DNA of 64,000 bases. Origin: an uncultured Rhodopila sp. GTDB taxonomy: Bacteria > Pseudomonadota > Alphaproteobacteria > Acetobacterales > Acetobacteraceae. Both the position numbers and the translations under genes were made by a program. Positions 45,991 through 55,485 of this stretch are shown one piece after another. The stretch lies in contig NZ_CAIWTY010000079.1 in the NCBI RefSeq assembly GCF_903915725.1, positions 1 through 64,000 on the forward strand, read 5' to 3'. Each line of letters opens with the position of its first letter. Positions within the stretch are counted from its first letter, which is position 1. Under the pieces are notes generated by a model. The model searched no databases. It saw only the letters and a list, made by a program, of their open reading frames with translations, and was not told where the DNA came from.

Positions 45991-46857
45991 ATGATCCGGT
46001 ACCTGGCGACGGCCGCGATGGCCTTGCTGACGCTGCAGACAGCGTGTTCCGCGGATGCGCCGGGCGAGCAGCAGACCTTGGTCGATCGCGCCGCGCTGAC
46101 GGTGTCGGACATGATGACGCAGACCGCGGCCAAGGATCCCAAGACCATGTTGCGCAAGGCCAAGGGGGTGTTCATCTGCCCGCGCAACTTCAGGGCCGCC
46201 TTCTTCTTCGCCGGCTCGGGCGGACATTGCGTGCTGCTGAGCCGCGCCGGCAACGGCACATGGTCCTACCCGGCGTTCTTCACGATCGTCAGCGGCGGCA
46301 TGGGCTTCCAGTTCGGCATCGAGGACAACGAGCTGCTGCTGCTGGTCCTGACGGACAAAGGCCTGGATGCCGTCATCGACCACCAGTTCAAGTTCGGTGC
46401 CGACGCTTCGATCGCGGTGGCGACGTTCGGGGCCGGCATCAACGGTTCGACCACGGCAGCCGTGGGCGCGGACATTGTCGCCTATACGGCGTCGCGCGGG
46501 CTGTACGGCGGGATCGGGCTGGAGGGCAGCTCGATGTCGACGGATACCGACTCGAACCAGCGCTACTACGGCCAGGCCTACGCCGCCCGGCAGATCGTGG
46601 TGCAGATGCAGGGCAGCAACCCCGGAGCCGATCCATTGAGGGACTTGCTGACGAAATATGGTTCGAGCGATGCAGGCCCCGGCCCGGCAGTCTCCCCGCC
46701 GCAGCAACAGCAGCAGCAGCAGCAGCCGGGCTATGCGCCGGCTTACCCGTCCTATCCGCAGCAGGGTGGCCAGCCGACACCGCTTGCGCCGGGCAGCGCG
46801 CCCGCGGGCGGACGGCCTCCGGTCCAGGAGCAAAATCTGACGCCCCCCTCGCGCTGA
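45991..46857 (+). CDS. SYLF-domain lipoprotein with polyglutamine tail
   Basis: A 288-residue protein. The signal ends LLTLQTAC (lipidated Cys about 19). The SYLF/Ysc84 domain follows: AKGVFICPRNFRAAFFFAGSGG, GFQFGIEDNELLLLVLTDKGLD, ADASIAVATFGAGING, SRGLYGGIGLEGSSM. The C-terminal 60 residues are Pro/Gln/Gly-rich with an eight-residue Gln run, probably disordered. ATG 45991 has GGGGGA upstream. It is a lipid-anchored paralogue of the soluble SYLF protein at 17789. Confidence 0.83.
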   Translation: MIRYLATAAMALLTLQTACSADAPGEQQTLVDRAALTVSDMMTQTAAKDPKTMLRKAKGVFICPRNFRAAFFFAGSGGHCVLLSRAGNGTWSYPAFFTIVSGGMGFQFGIEDNELLLLVLTDKGLDAVIDHQFKFGADASIAVATFGAGINGSTTAAVGADIVAYTASRGLYGGIGLEGSSMSTDTDSNQRYYGQAYAARQIVVQMQGSNPGADPLRDLLTKYGSSDAGPGPAVSPPQQQQQQQQPGYAPAYPSYPQQGGQPTPLAPGSAPAGGRPPVQEQNLTPPSR

Positions 46858-46965
46858 TGCTGTAGCCGGACGCCCCTCCGCCGTGTCTTCGCCCGGCTCG
46901 TCCGGCGAACAGAATCGCTGTCCCCTCGGCTGGCGAAGGCCGATGCTTGCCTGTAGGCTCACGGC

Positions 46966-47448
46966 ATGGCCAAGCCTTTCTGGAAGACCAAGCCGCTGCG
47001 GGAGATGACCCGGGACGAATGGGAATCCCTGTGTGACGGTTGCGGCCGCTGCTGCCTGCACAAGCTGCGGCACGAGGACGACAACAGCCTGACGTTCACC
47101 AACATCGCCTGCCGGCTGCTGCACCTGGAAACCTGCCAGTGCACCGACTACGCCAGGCGGCAGCGCCGGGTTCCCGATTGCGTCAGCCTGACTCCTGAGA
47201 CCTTGCAGGAAATCGACTGGCTGCCGCCCTCCTGCGCCTATGTCCGGCTGCGCGACGGCAAGTCCCTCGCCTGGTGGCACCCGTTGGTGTCGGGCGATCC
47301 GGAGACCGTGCATCAGGCCGGCGTCTCGATCCGCGGGCGCGCGATCAATGAGCGCTGGGCCGGCCAGCTGGAGGATCACGCGGTCGATTGGCCCGGCAAG
47401 CGGCCGCGTGCGCGGCGCCCCAAACCCGAGGTCGAGGAGGAGACGTGA
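46966..47448 (+). CDS. ycgN: YcgN-family cysteine-cluster protein
   Basis: A 160-residue protein. CDGCGRCCLHKL, then NIACRLLHLETCQCTDYARR and VPDCVSL give the cysteine set of the YcgN/UPF0260 family, probably a metal- or iron-sulfur-binding fold of unknown function. DWLPPSCAYVRLRDGKSLAWWHPL is a second family hallmark. Stop and next start overlap (TGATG), so it is coupled to the aldolase gene. Confidence 0.88.
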   Translation: MAKPFWKTKPLREMTRDEWESLCDGCGRCCLHKLRHEDDNSLTFTNIACRLLHLETCQCTDYARRQRRVPDCVSLTPETLQEIDWLPPSCAYVRLRDGKSLAWWHPLVSGDPETVHQAGVSIRGRAINERWAGQLEDHAVDWPGKRPRARRPKPEVEEET

Positions 47449-48368
47449 TGCTGAAGAACGCGCTTTACGGCGGCATCAACGCCGCCGTCGTCACCGCGAT
47501 GAACGGCGATCTATCCGTGGATCTTGACCGCATGGCGGGGCATTGCCGCTGGCTGCTGGCCAATGGCTGCAACGGCCTGGCGGTGCTCGGCACCACCGGA
47601 GAGGCGAACAGCCTTGGGATCGGCGAGCGAATCGCGGTGCTGGATGGTCTCACCGCACGCGGCATTCCGGCGGCGAAGATGTTGCCGGGGACCGGCACCA
47701 CGGCGATCACCGATACCGTGCTGCTGACCCGCAAGGCGGAGGAACTCGGCTGCCGCGGCGCGCTGCTGCTGCCGCCGTTCTACTACAAGAACCCCTCGGA
47801 GGACGGGCTGTTGGCGTATTTCAATGAGGTCATCCAGCGGGTCGCCGGCGACATCCGGATCTACCTATATAATTTCCCGCAGCAATCGGCGATCCCGTTC
47901 TCGGTCGGCTTCATCGCGCGTCTGCTGACGGCCAACCCCGGCAAAGTGAAGGGCATCAAGGACAGCTCCGGCATTTATGAGAACGGGCTGTCCTATGTCG
48001 AAGCCTTCGCCCGCGACGGGTTCGAGGTCTATGCCGGCGATGATTCGCTGCTGAAGCCGCTGCTGGACAAGGGGAGCGCCGGGTCGATCACCGCCGCGTC
48101 CAACGTCAACTGCGCGCTGGGCGCCGAGGTTTACGGCAACCGGGACAACCCCAGGGGTGCGGCGGCGCAGGAGATGCTGTCGGCCACCCGCAAGGCGGTG
48201 ATCTCGGTGCCGCTGATTCCGGGCCTGAAGGCGCTGGTGGCGCGACATACCGGCGATGACAGCTGGCTGAACATCCGCCCGCCGCATCTGAAACTGACCG
48301 CCGAGCAGATGGCGGCGCTGTTCAAAGCGTTCGACGCCAGCGGGTTCCGGTTGAGCAAGGGGGCCTGA
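47448..48368 (+). CDS. Dihydrodipicolinate synthase-family aldolase/lyase
   Basis: A 306-residue TIM-barrel enzyme. LGTTGEANSLG (49-59) binds the keto-acid carboxylate. Y141 (IYLYNFP) and Schiff-base K171 (VKGIKDSSG) are both present. The family includes DapA, N-acetylneuraminate lyase and KDG aldolases; this sequence looks like the latter group and not canonical DapA, but the substrate is uncertain. It is translationally coupled to ycgN. Confidence 0.84.
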   Translation: MLKNALYGGINAAVVTAMNGDLSVDLDRMAGHCRWLLANGCNGLAVLGTTGEANSLGIGERIAVLDGLTARGIPAAKMLPGTGTTAITDTVLLTRKAEELGCRGALLLPPFYYKNPSEDGLLAYFNEVIQRVAGDIRIYLYNFPQQSAIPFSVGFIARLLTANPGKVKGIKDSSGIYENGLSYVEAFARDGFEVYAGDDSLLKPLLDKGSAGSITAASNVNCALGAEVYGNRDNPRGAAAQEMLSATRKAVISVPLIPGLKALVARHTGDDSWLNIRPPHLKLTAEQMAALFKAFDASGFRLSKGA

Positions 48369-48412
48369 AATGGGCTGTACTGGCGTGGCGGATACAAATC
48401 GGTCCCGTCAGA

Positions 48413-49171
48413 TCACCAGACCCGCATCGCCGATCGGCCGCGGCGCAGAAGACCGAGGGTGGCGATCCCGCTGAGGAGGATCAACGCCGAAGCAGGTTCC
48501 GGAACCGCAACCGGCGCCAGGTTGCCGGTTCCCGATGTCAACTCCGTGCCGACGAGAGCCGACAGGCCCGAATTGAAGACCAGCTCGACCGCGCTGATCG
48601 AGGTTCCGAGAAAGTTCCGGATGGTGAAAACGATCGATCCGACAGCGACGGGCGACTTATTGACGTTTGTGGAGCAGACATTGTTGGGACACGTCGCACT
48701 GCCAATCAATCCGTAGTCGTCCCCACCGTTCCCCTTGGTGAAGCTTTCGGACGAGAATGCGCCAGCGCCGATTGCGCTGATCCCATAGCTGTAGGTACTG
48801 CCGCCCGCTGGTGCCACCGTGCTTTTCATCTGCCAGCCGCCGGTATAATCGACGTTGCTGCTGACGGTCGAATTGGCCAGCGACTTTGTTGCGGTTGCCG
48901 ACGGCAGCAACGTGCCCGGTGCGGATGTGTTGGTGTTGAAGAAGACAGCGTCCAGGATGCTGCTGTTGGCCGATGTCGTGCCGGAGTTGGTGACAATAAG
49001 CGTCAATGTCGTGCCGCTCAGACTGAAGCTGGCACTCGCATTTGCGGTGTTGGTGGTCCCCGGGATCGGAACCGCGCTTGCGCTGAAAACCGAACTGGAC
49101 TGAGCGAGCGAGACATTGGCGTGCAGCAGAACGCCCCAGAGCAGGACAATCAAACAGCGCAGAAGCGTCAT
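48413..49171 (-). CDS. PEP-CTERM exported protein
   Basis: A 252-residue secreted protein. The signal peptide is LLRCLIVLLWGVLLHANVSLAQ. A Ser/Thr/Asn-rich, beta-type body follows, with two Cys in CPNNVC. The C-terminal sorting signal is complete: VPEPASALILLSGIATLGLLRRGRS, that is PEP, a membrane helix and basic residues. Exosortase would cut and anchor it, usually for exopolysaccharide-linked surface roles. No exosortase lies in the window. GC is lower than in its neighbours. Confidence 0.83.
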   Translation of the reverse strand: MTLLRCLIVLLWGVLLHANVSLAQSSSVFSASAVPIPGTTNTANASASFSLSGTTLTLIVTNSGTTSANSSILDAVFFNTNTSAPGTLLPSATATKSLANSTVSSNVDYTGGWQMKSTVAPAGGSTYSYGISAIGAGAFSSESFTKGNGGDDYGLIGSATCPNNVCSTNVNKSPVAVGSIVFTIRNFLGTSISAVELVFNSGLSALVGTELTSGTGNLAPVAVPEPASALILLSGIATLGLLRRGRSAMRVW

Positions 49172-49308
49172 GGCCTTACCCCCGGATATCGTGGACCGAA
49201 CGACGGTCGGTACGATTGCAACGATCATCCCGCTTGTTGCATAGGAAAACGATTCTGCTCAAGCAACATATAAATAATCTTAAAATGTCGCTTTCATGAG
49301 AACGGCGC

Positions 49309-52300
49309 CTATCCCGCCGCCGGCAAATCCCGCCGGAACGCCACGACATTGCTGCGAGCGTCGTTCGCGCCGATCGCTTCGCGCAGCGTCGCCGCCAGCT
49401 TATCCGGCCGGAACGGCTTCAGCACCACTGGCCGCCCGCCGATATGGTCCAGCGCCTTTGTGTCGGCATAGCCGGTGATGAACACTGTCGGAACATCCGG
49501 CCGCCGCGCCTCGGCTTGCCGGGCGAGTTCCACGCCATTCATCCCCGGCATGGCAAAGTCGAACAGATGCAGGTCGAACTCTGCCCCGCGCGCCAGAAGC
49601 TCCAGCGCCGCCGCGCCGCTGGCAGCCGGAGTGACATGGTAGCCAAGGTCTTCAAGCATGCAGGCCGTCACCTCGCGCACGTCGGGGTCGTCGTCCACCA
49701 GCAGCACGCGTGGTTGCCCCGGTTCGGCCGATGCCGCGGGGGCATCCGCCTCCGCCGCCTGATGCGGCACCTGCTCGGCACGCGGCAGATACACCCTGAC
49801 CGACGTCCCCTCCCCGACCCGCGACTCGATCCGCACACCGCCGCCGGACTGCTTGGCGAAGCCGTACACCTGGGCAAGGCCCAGTCCCGACCCCTTGCCC
49901 GGCCCCTTGGTGGTGAAAAACGGCTCGAACGCGTGTTCCAGAACCTCCGGCGTCATCCCGGTGCCGGCATCGCTGACCGTGATCGCCACATACTCCCCGG
50001 CCTCCGGCTCGTGCGGCGACCGTGGCGGGCCGAGCGTTACGTTCGCTGTCTCGATCGTCAGCGCCCCGCCCACCGGCATCGCATCGCGCGCATTGATCGC
50101 CAGATTCAGCACTACCAGTTCCAGTTGCGCCTGATCCGCCAACGCCGGCCACACATCGGCGGTCAAGACGATCTCCAGCCGGACCGTGCCGCCGAGCGTG
50201 CCGCGCAGCAGCTCGCTCATATTCAGAACCGCCTCGTTCAAATCGGTCGGCTTCGGCGCCAGCCGCTGCTTGCGCGCAAACGCCAGGAGCTGGGCGGTCA
50301 ACGTTGCCCCGCGCTGCGCAGCGGTCCGGATCATCCCGAGCCGCCGGGACGTCGCGGGATGGTCCGGGTCATGGTCGATCAGTTCGACCGCACCCGTAAC
50401 CACCGTCAGCAGGTTGTTGAAATCATGCGCGACGCCGGAGGTCAGCTGCCCGACCGCCTCCAGCCGCTGCATCTGGCGCAAATCGGCCTCGATCCGCTCC
50501 CGCTCCTCGATCTGCGCACGCAGCGCGCTGTTCGCCCGGGTGATCTCCTCGCGCGCGGTTTTGTCGCCGGTGACGTCGCGGCCAATGCCGATCATGCTGT
50601 CGCGGTTCAGGTCGGGCGAAAGTGTCCAGGCGATCCAGAGGTATCGGCCGTCCGCGGCGCGGATCCGGTTCTCGAAGCGCACCGGCATCCGCGTCCGGCG
50701 CATTTCCAGCACCTTCGCCATCGAAACGGCGACGTCGTCCGGGTGGGTGATGGACTGATACTCAAGCGACAGCAATTCCGCTTCGAGGTAGCCCAGCAGG
50801 CGCGTCCATGACGGGCTGATCCGCAGCAGATTGCCGTCATAGCCGGCTGCCACAAGCAGATCCTCGCTGAGTTCCCAAAGGCGGTCGCGCTCGGCGGTGC
50901 GTTCGACAACCACGCGCTCCAGGGTTTCATTTGCGGTCCGCAATGCCTGCCGTGCCCGCTGCCGCAGCTTCGCGGTCGCCAGATTGGACTTCACCCGCGC
51001 CAGCAATTCGCGCGCGGCGAAGGGCTTGACGATGTAGTCGTCCGCCTCCGCCTCCAGCCCGCCGGCCTGATCCCCCTCCCCGGCCCGCGCCGACAGCAGG
51101 ATCACAGGCAGATCGTGCAGCCGGGAATCGCCGCGGATCGCGCGCAGCAGACCGAGGCCGTCGAGCCGCGGCATCATGACGTCGCTCAGCACAAGGTCGG
51201 GAACAACCGTCTCCAGCATCCCAAGGGCGGCTTGCCCGTCCCCGGCCACGATCACCCGGTGTCCCGCCGATCCGAGCAATCTGCGGACATAGCCGCGCAT
51301 GTCGGCATTGTCCTCGGCCAGCAGGATGGTCGCCGCCTCGCCGCCCGGTTCCGAGCGCCCGTCGGTGGGGTCTTCGTCCAGCCAGGACGATACCTCGTCG
51401 AGGAACGCGGCCCCGCCGGCACCGTCCGGCAGGTTGCCCGGCTCCTCACTGATCCGGTCCTGCGGTAAATGCGCGCGGCCGAAGGGGATGCGAACGGTGA
51501 AGGCCGAGCCCGCGTCCGGTGTGCTCCCCGCCACGACCGAGCCGCCATGCAGTTGGATCAGATCGGAAACCAGGGCCAGGCCGATGCCCGTCCCCTCATG
51601 GCTGCGGCCGCGCGTGCCCTCGATGCGGTGGAAGCGCTCGAAAACATGCGGCAGATCGTCCGCGGCGATGCCGATGCCGGTGTCGCTCACCGTCAGGACC
51701 GCGGCGCCATCCTGCTCCGACAGGTCCACACGCACGCCGCCGCTGAGGGTGAACTTGAACGCGTTCGACAGCAGGTTGAGAACGATCTTCTCCCACATGC
51801 CGGTATCGACATAGACCGGCTGCGGCAGAGGGTTGAGGTTCAACGCGAAGTCCAGCCCGGCGCGCCGCATCGCCGATTCGAAACTGGATGCCAGCTCCCG
51901 GGTCAGCCGGCACAGATCGGTTGGCCGGTAACGCGCGGCCAGCCGTCCGGCTTCGATGCGGGAGAAATCCAGCAGCGCATTCACCAGCCGCTGCAGGCGC
52001 AAGGCGTTGCGGTTGCCGGTCTCGACCAGCGGCCGCACCTCCGCCAGCGTCGTCGAGCCGGGCTTGCCGAGAATTTCCTCCAGTGGCCCCAGCATCAAGG
52101 TCAGCGGCGTGCGGAACTCATGGCTGATGTTGCTGAAGAACGCGGTTTTCGCCCGGTCCAGCTCGGCCAGCGCCTCGGCGCGGCGGCGTTCCTCCTCATA
52201 GGCGCGGGCTTTGCCGACGGCGGTAGCGACCTGGCCGGCGACCAGTTCGGCGAAGCCGCGCATCTCCTCCAGCGGCCGGTGCGGGTTGAGGCCGGCGAGC

Positions 52301-53184
52301 ATGAACCCGGCGGCGCGGGTGCCGCCCGTGTTCAGTGGCAGCAACGCAACCCGCTCGGGCTGACTGGACCAGGGTCCGGCCGGGAGCGTGCCGAAGGTGT
52401 CCGCCGGATTTTCGACCAACACGGTTTCGCTGCCGTTGACCACGGCGGCATACAGCAGCGCCCCTTCGGCGGTATCGAGGCGGATCACCTCCGGACAGGC
52501 CGGGCTGCCGGGTTCGAGAGCCGCCGAACCGGCGAGGCGAGCGAGGTTGCCGTCGTCATCGACCAGATACAGCGCGGCGAAGGGCAGATCGCGGCGGCCG
52601 ATCTCGGCGATGCTGGCAATGGCGCGGGTACAGGCGCAGGCGGCTGAACTCATGTCCGCCGCCTGCTCGGCGATGTCGCGCAGCAGGTTCAGCCGGCGCG
52701 CGCCGATGACGCGTTCGGTCGTCTCGATGACCGGGCAGAACACGCCGCCGATGCCGCCGGTTTCGTCGCGGATCGGGCTGTAGGAGAAGCAGAAGTAACA
52801 CTCCTCGTCGAAGCCGCGCCGGTGCAGCAGCAGCAGGAGATCCTCGGCCCGCGTAGCCTCGCCGCGGCTCATGACGCCGCCGAGCATCGGGCCGATGACG
52901 TCCCAGATCTCCGGCCAGACGTCGCGGGCAGCCGCCCCGAGGGCGGCGGGGTGCTTGGCGCCGAGGATCTCGGCGTAGGAATCGTTGTACAGCTTTGCCA
53001 GATCGGCCCCCCACCAGATCAGGATGGGAAAAGCGCAGTTCAGGCAGGTGCTGACGGAGGTGCGGAGGCTTTGCGGCCAGGTTTCCGGTCGCCCGAGCGG
53101 GGTGCGCGACCAGTCGCGGGCGCGCATGAGCGCACCCGTCTCTCCGCCGCCGGCCAGGAAGTCGTATTCGCTGCCCACTGCCAA
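49309..53184 (-). CDS. Double-kinase, double-receiver hybrid sensor histidine kinase
   Basis: A 1291-residue cytoplasmic sensor. A PAS-like start (about 25-155) and a GAF-like domain (about 165-325) are followed by HisKA with H355 (FFSNISHEFRTPLT) and an ATPase domain (NLLSNAFKFTL, DTGIGI, GTGIGLAL). Then come receiver 1 with D668, a PAS (about 765-875), a second kinase with H920 (GVAHDFNNLLTVVTG; ATPase to about 1135) and receiver 2 with D1209. No membrane segment is seen. The start is TTG 53184, because GGAGG sits seven bases before it; GTG 53178 is too far. The two modules could form a phosphorelay. Confidence 0.92.
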   Translation of the reverse strand: MAVGSEYDFLAGGGETGALMRARDWSRTPLGRPETWPQSLRTSVSTCLNCAFPILIWWGADLAKLYNDSYAEILGAKHPAALGAAARDVWPEIWDVIGPMLGGVMSRGEATRAEDLLLLLHRRGFDEECYFCFSYSPIRDETGGIGGVFCPVIETTERVIGARRLNLLRDIAEQAADMSSAACACTRAIASIAEIGRRDLPFAALYLVDDDGNLARLAGSAALEPGSPACPEVIRLDTAEGALLYAAVVNGSETVLVENPADTFGTLPAGPWSSQPERVALLPLNTGGTRAAGFMLAGLNPHRPLEEMRGFAELVAGQVATAVGKARAYEEERRRAEALAELDRAKTAFFSNISHEFRTPLTLMLGPLEEILGKPGSTTLAEVRPLVETGNRNALRLQRLVNALLDFSRIEAGRLAARYRPTDLCRLTRELASSFESAMRRAGLDFALNLNPLPQPVYVDTGMWEKIVLNLLSNAFKFTLSGGVRVDLSEQDGAAVLTVSDTGIGIAADDLPHVFERFHRIEGTRGRSHEGTGIGLALVSDLIQLHGGSVVAGSTPDAGSAFTVRIPFGRAHLPQDRISEEPGNLPDGAGGAAFLDEVSSWLDEDPTDGRSEPGGEAATILLAEDNADMRGYVRRLLGSAGHRVIVAGDGQAALGMLETVVPDLVLSDVMMPRLDGLGLLRAIRGDSRLHDLPVILLSARAGEGDQAGGLEAEADDYIVKPFAARELLARVKSNLATAKLRQRARQALRTANETLERVVVERTAERDRLWELSEDLLVAAGYDGNLLRISPSWTRLLGYLEAELLSLEYQSITHPDDVAVSMAKVLEMRRTRMPVRFENRIRAADGRYLWIAWTLSPDLNRDSMIGIGRDVTGDKTAREEITRANSALRAQIEERERIEADLRQMQRLEAVGQLTSGVAHDFNNLLTVVTGAVELIDHDPDHPATSRRLGMIRTAAQRGATLTAQLLAFARKQRLAPKPTDLNEAVLNMSELLRGTLGGTVRLEIVLTADVWPALADQAQLELVVLNLAINARDAMPVGGALTIETANVTLGPPRSPHEPEAGEYVAITVSDAGTGMTPEVLEHAFEPFFTTKGPGKGSGLGLAQVYGFAKQSGGGVRIESRVGEGTSVRVYLPRAEQVPHQAAEADAPAASAEPGQPRVLLVDDDPDVREVTACMLEDLGYHVTPAASGAAALELLARGAEFDLHLFDFAMPGMNGVELARQAEARRPDVPTVFITGYADTKALDHIGGRPVVLKPFRPDKLAATLREAIGANDARSNVVAFRRDLPAAG

Positions 53185-53212
53185 CTCGTTTCCTCCAACG
53201 ACGCCTTTAGAT

Positions 53213-53227
53213 CAGCGTGGCACGCTG
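53213..53227. promoter_or_regulatory. Perfect 7-1-7 inverted repeat upstream of the sensor kinase
   Basis: CAGCGTG-G-CACGCTG, 29 bases upstream of the kinase start codon, on the promoter side. The place suits an operator; the binding protein is unknown. Confidence 0.4.
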
Positions 53228-53445
53228 GCCTATCGGTCGTTGGTTGCCATTGGCGTGCCTTTCGCACTTGTTACCCGGCAGCGCCGGGAGGTCATGAGCG
53301 CACCGTCCGCGCTGTTTCGGAAAACAGACCTCCCGCTACCGCAGGCGTGATGCTAATCCGTCCGATCAGAGACGATCCACCGTCGCCCGGATCGGCGCGT
53401 TGCCCCGCGCGCCCGGAACACCGCTGCCAAGCCAAGGACCCGAAG

Positions 53446-54387
53446 ATGCGCGTTGACGGTTATGAATTCATGGTGGATTCCGCAACGAAATTCTTTAACA
53501 CGATCCGGGTATTCGGCTGGTTTCACCATCCGACAGATTGCCTTTCCGGCGTTCAGCTTATCGACCCCGAACAGATCGCGGTGATATCCGAGGTTGGCTG
53601 CCACCATGCGGGAGTGGCACCCAACCTTGGTTCTGAGAATGGAAAGGGTTTCCTACTGCAATCGCTCCGCCGGACCGACACGTTGGCCGCGGACACTGAA
53701 ATTGAGTTCCGCACCGTAACCGGATGGACCAGGCGCGTTTTGCTGGCAGAGCTTTGCGCCGATCGGATCAGCCGCTATCCCGGTATTCAGTTGGATCGCG
53801 TTTTCGTGGATGCCGTCAATAGTATTCCTGAAGCCCGGGTATTGGATATCGGCGGACGGGCCCGCAGCAAGATTGCTCGCGGCGCGGAATTCAATGCGGC
53901 GGAGTATGTTGTTTTCGATGTCATGGATGGCGACAATGTCAATGTCGTCGGTGATGCACATCAGCTTGCCGCCTACTTTCCGGCAAACCATTTTGATGCG
54001 GTTTTGTCCACGAGCGTGTTCGAACATCTCCTGATGCCCTGGGCTGTCGTCGCTCAGATGTCGCGGGTACTGAAGACCGGGGGTATCGGCCTTATAGCAA
54101 CGCATCAAACACTTGGACTACACGATATGCCATGGGACTTCTGGCGGTTTTCCGACACCGCCTGGGACGCGTTGTTCAATCGCCATACTGGCTTTGAGAT
54201 TCTGCAACGAACGCTCGACTTCGATCAATACGTGCTGCCCGTCGTTATGCGGCCGTCAAAGGAAGACGCCGAGCAATCCCTCGGGTTTGAAGGCTCGGCT
54301 GTCTACGTGCGGAAAGTCGGACCGTGCAGGATGGCCTGGGACCTGACGGTCGGGGATGTAATTACGACGGCCTATCCCCTGACCTGA
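53446..54387 (+). CDS. Class I SAM-dependent methyltransferase
   Basis: A 313-residue protein. VLDIGGRARSKI is the SAM-binding motif I, and YVVFDVMDGDNVNVVGDAHQLA, FDAVLSTSVFEHL and MSRVLKTGGIGLIATHQTLG are later Rossmann motifs. The first 130 residues form an extra N-terminal domain not seen in minimal methyltransferases. AAGGA lies eight bases before ATG 53446. Clearly lower GC than its neighbours, suggesting transfer; perhaps a glycan or lipid modifier. Its end overlaps the convergent gene by 26 bases. Confidence 0.78.
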   Translation: MRVDGYEFMVDSATKFFNTIRVFGWFHHPTDCLSGVQLIDPEQIAVISEVGCHHAGVAPNLGSENGKGFLLQSLRRTDTLAADTEIEFRTVTGWTRRVLLAELCADRISRYPGIQLDRVFVDAVNSIPEARVLDIGGRARSKIARGAEFNAAEYVVFDVMDGDNVNVVGDAHQLAAYFPANHFDAVLSTSVFEHLLMPWAVVAQMSRVLKTGGIGLIATHQTLGLHDMPWDFWRFSDTAWDALFNRHTGFEILQRTLDFDQYVLPVVMRPSKEDAEQSLGFEGSAVYVRKVGPCRMAWDLTVGDVITTAYPLT

Positions 54388-54916
54388 CAGCCGCGTCGCT
54401 TCGACCGGTTTCTCGGTCTGCGTCGCCTGTTTCAACCGTCGTTGCGCCGGCAGCCCGGAGGATCGCCTCCGCCGCGGACTGCTTTTCCGGCGTTTTGGCC
54501 CGGACAGTCAGGATCAGGTCGCCGTCTGCCGCCCGGGCATCCCGATCCTGCTGTTCAGCCTTATTGGCGGCGGCATGCACCGCGAAGGTGGAACCTCCGG
54601 CTGCACCCCCGGCGGCCACCGCCGCCGCGACCGCGGGCGCCGCGGCGCCACCGGATGCGATGGTCACTCCGGCCGCCGCCAGCGCCGCCGCCGTGCCCGC
54701 CAGGCTCGCGCCAAGGGTGCGGGACTGGCGCGCGTCCTCTTCGGTCGATGCGGGCCGCGATTCCGCCGCCAGCGGGTTTGACGCGCCGGTAGCGGACGGC
54801 AGACTTATGTCCGCGCGGTCAAAACCGGATACCGACAATTTGCCGACTGCATCCTGCATAAGATCCGCATCCGCGAAGCGCGCCCGAATCTGCCGCGGTT
54901 CCGCCCTTTCGGTCAT
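54362..54916 (-). CDS. Hypothetical stress-type protein with glycine-zipper-like middle
   Basis: A 184-residue protein. The start (RQIRARFADADLMQDAVGKLSVSGFDRADISL) resembles the small alpha-beta repeat of YflT/VSF-type stress proteins. A long Ala/Gly segment (about 70-108) could insert in or cross a membrane. LILTVRAKTPEKQSAAEAILRAAGATTV resembles a second alpha-beta unit. It lies 32 bases downstream of the KGG stress-protein gene, so co-expression in stress is likely. Confidence 0.6.
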   Translation of the reverse strand: MTERAEPRQIRARFADADLMQDAVGKLSVSGFDRADISLPSATGASNPLAAESRPASTEEDARQSRTLGASLAGTAAALAAAGVTIASGGAAAPAVAAAVAAGGAAGGSTFAVHAAANKAEQQDRDARAADGDLILTVRAKTPEKQSAAEAILRAAGATTVETGDADRETGRSDAAVRSGDRPS

Positions 54917-54948
54917 ATCGATATCCTTACTTGCCCGCGCCGCGGAGT

Positions 54949-55314
54949 TCAGTGGGAGGCGTGGCCGCCCTTTTTTCCCGCGGCAGAGGCCTTTTCGCGG
55001 TCCTCGGCGAAGTTGCCGGGGTTATGTTCGGCACCTTTCTTGCTGCCGCCCGATCCTGCATGGCTGGACTGGCCGCCTTTTTTCCCGGCGGCGGAGGCTT
55101 TCTCGCGATCCTCGGCGAAATTGCCGGAGCCATGCTCGGCGCCGCCGCTGCCATGGCTGGCCTGACCGCCCTTGCGTCCCGCTTCCGCGGCGCGTTCGCG
55201 ATCATTGGCAAAATTGCCGGAGCTGTGCTGGCCGCCAACCTGGCCGGCGCGCGAGGCTTTTTCGCGGTCTTCGGCGAAATTGCCGGGGTTTCCACTATGA
55301 GGTTGCTGAGCCAT
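54949..55314 (-). CDS. KGG-repeat general stress protein
   Basis: A 121-residue, very hydrophilic protein built of four imperfect repeats of the unit GNFAEDREKASAAGKKGGQ (about residues 11-29, 33-50, 64-81 and 98-116), joined by Gly/Ser/His linkers. This is the KGG motif of GsiB/YciG-like proteins made under stress or starvation and possibly protecting against drying. A GAGAGG ribosome site lies eight bases before ATG 55314. First of a two-gene unit with the next stress-type gene. Confidence 0.85.
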   Translation of the reverse strand: MAQQPHSGNPGNFAEDREKASRAGQVGGQHSSGNFANDRERAAEAGRKGGQASHGSGGAEHGSGNFAEDREKASAAGKKGGQSSHAGSGGSKKGAEHNPGNFAEDREKASAAGKKGGHASH

Positions 55315-55485
55315 AGGTTTCCTCTCTCACAACTGCTCGGATCAATCGACCCGGCGACAGGTGAACGGAGTGCGCACAAACCGGTTGGTTCAAAACTTAT
55401 GTGAGTCTGACGAGGGATTACGCCGCATTCGTGTGGATCAGGTATTAAGAATGCGCTTTCCCGCCACGGTTTTCGCAAACCCGCA

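Noticed and set aside
55340-55430. EcfG-type general-stress promoter before the KGG gene
   Set aside because: A GAACC and a later CGTT are present, but the spacing is too long and the first box is imperfect.
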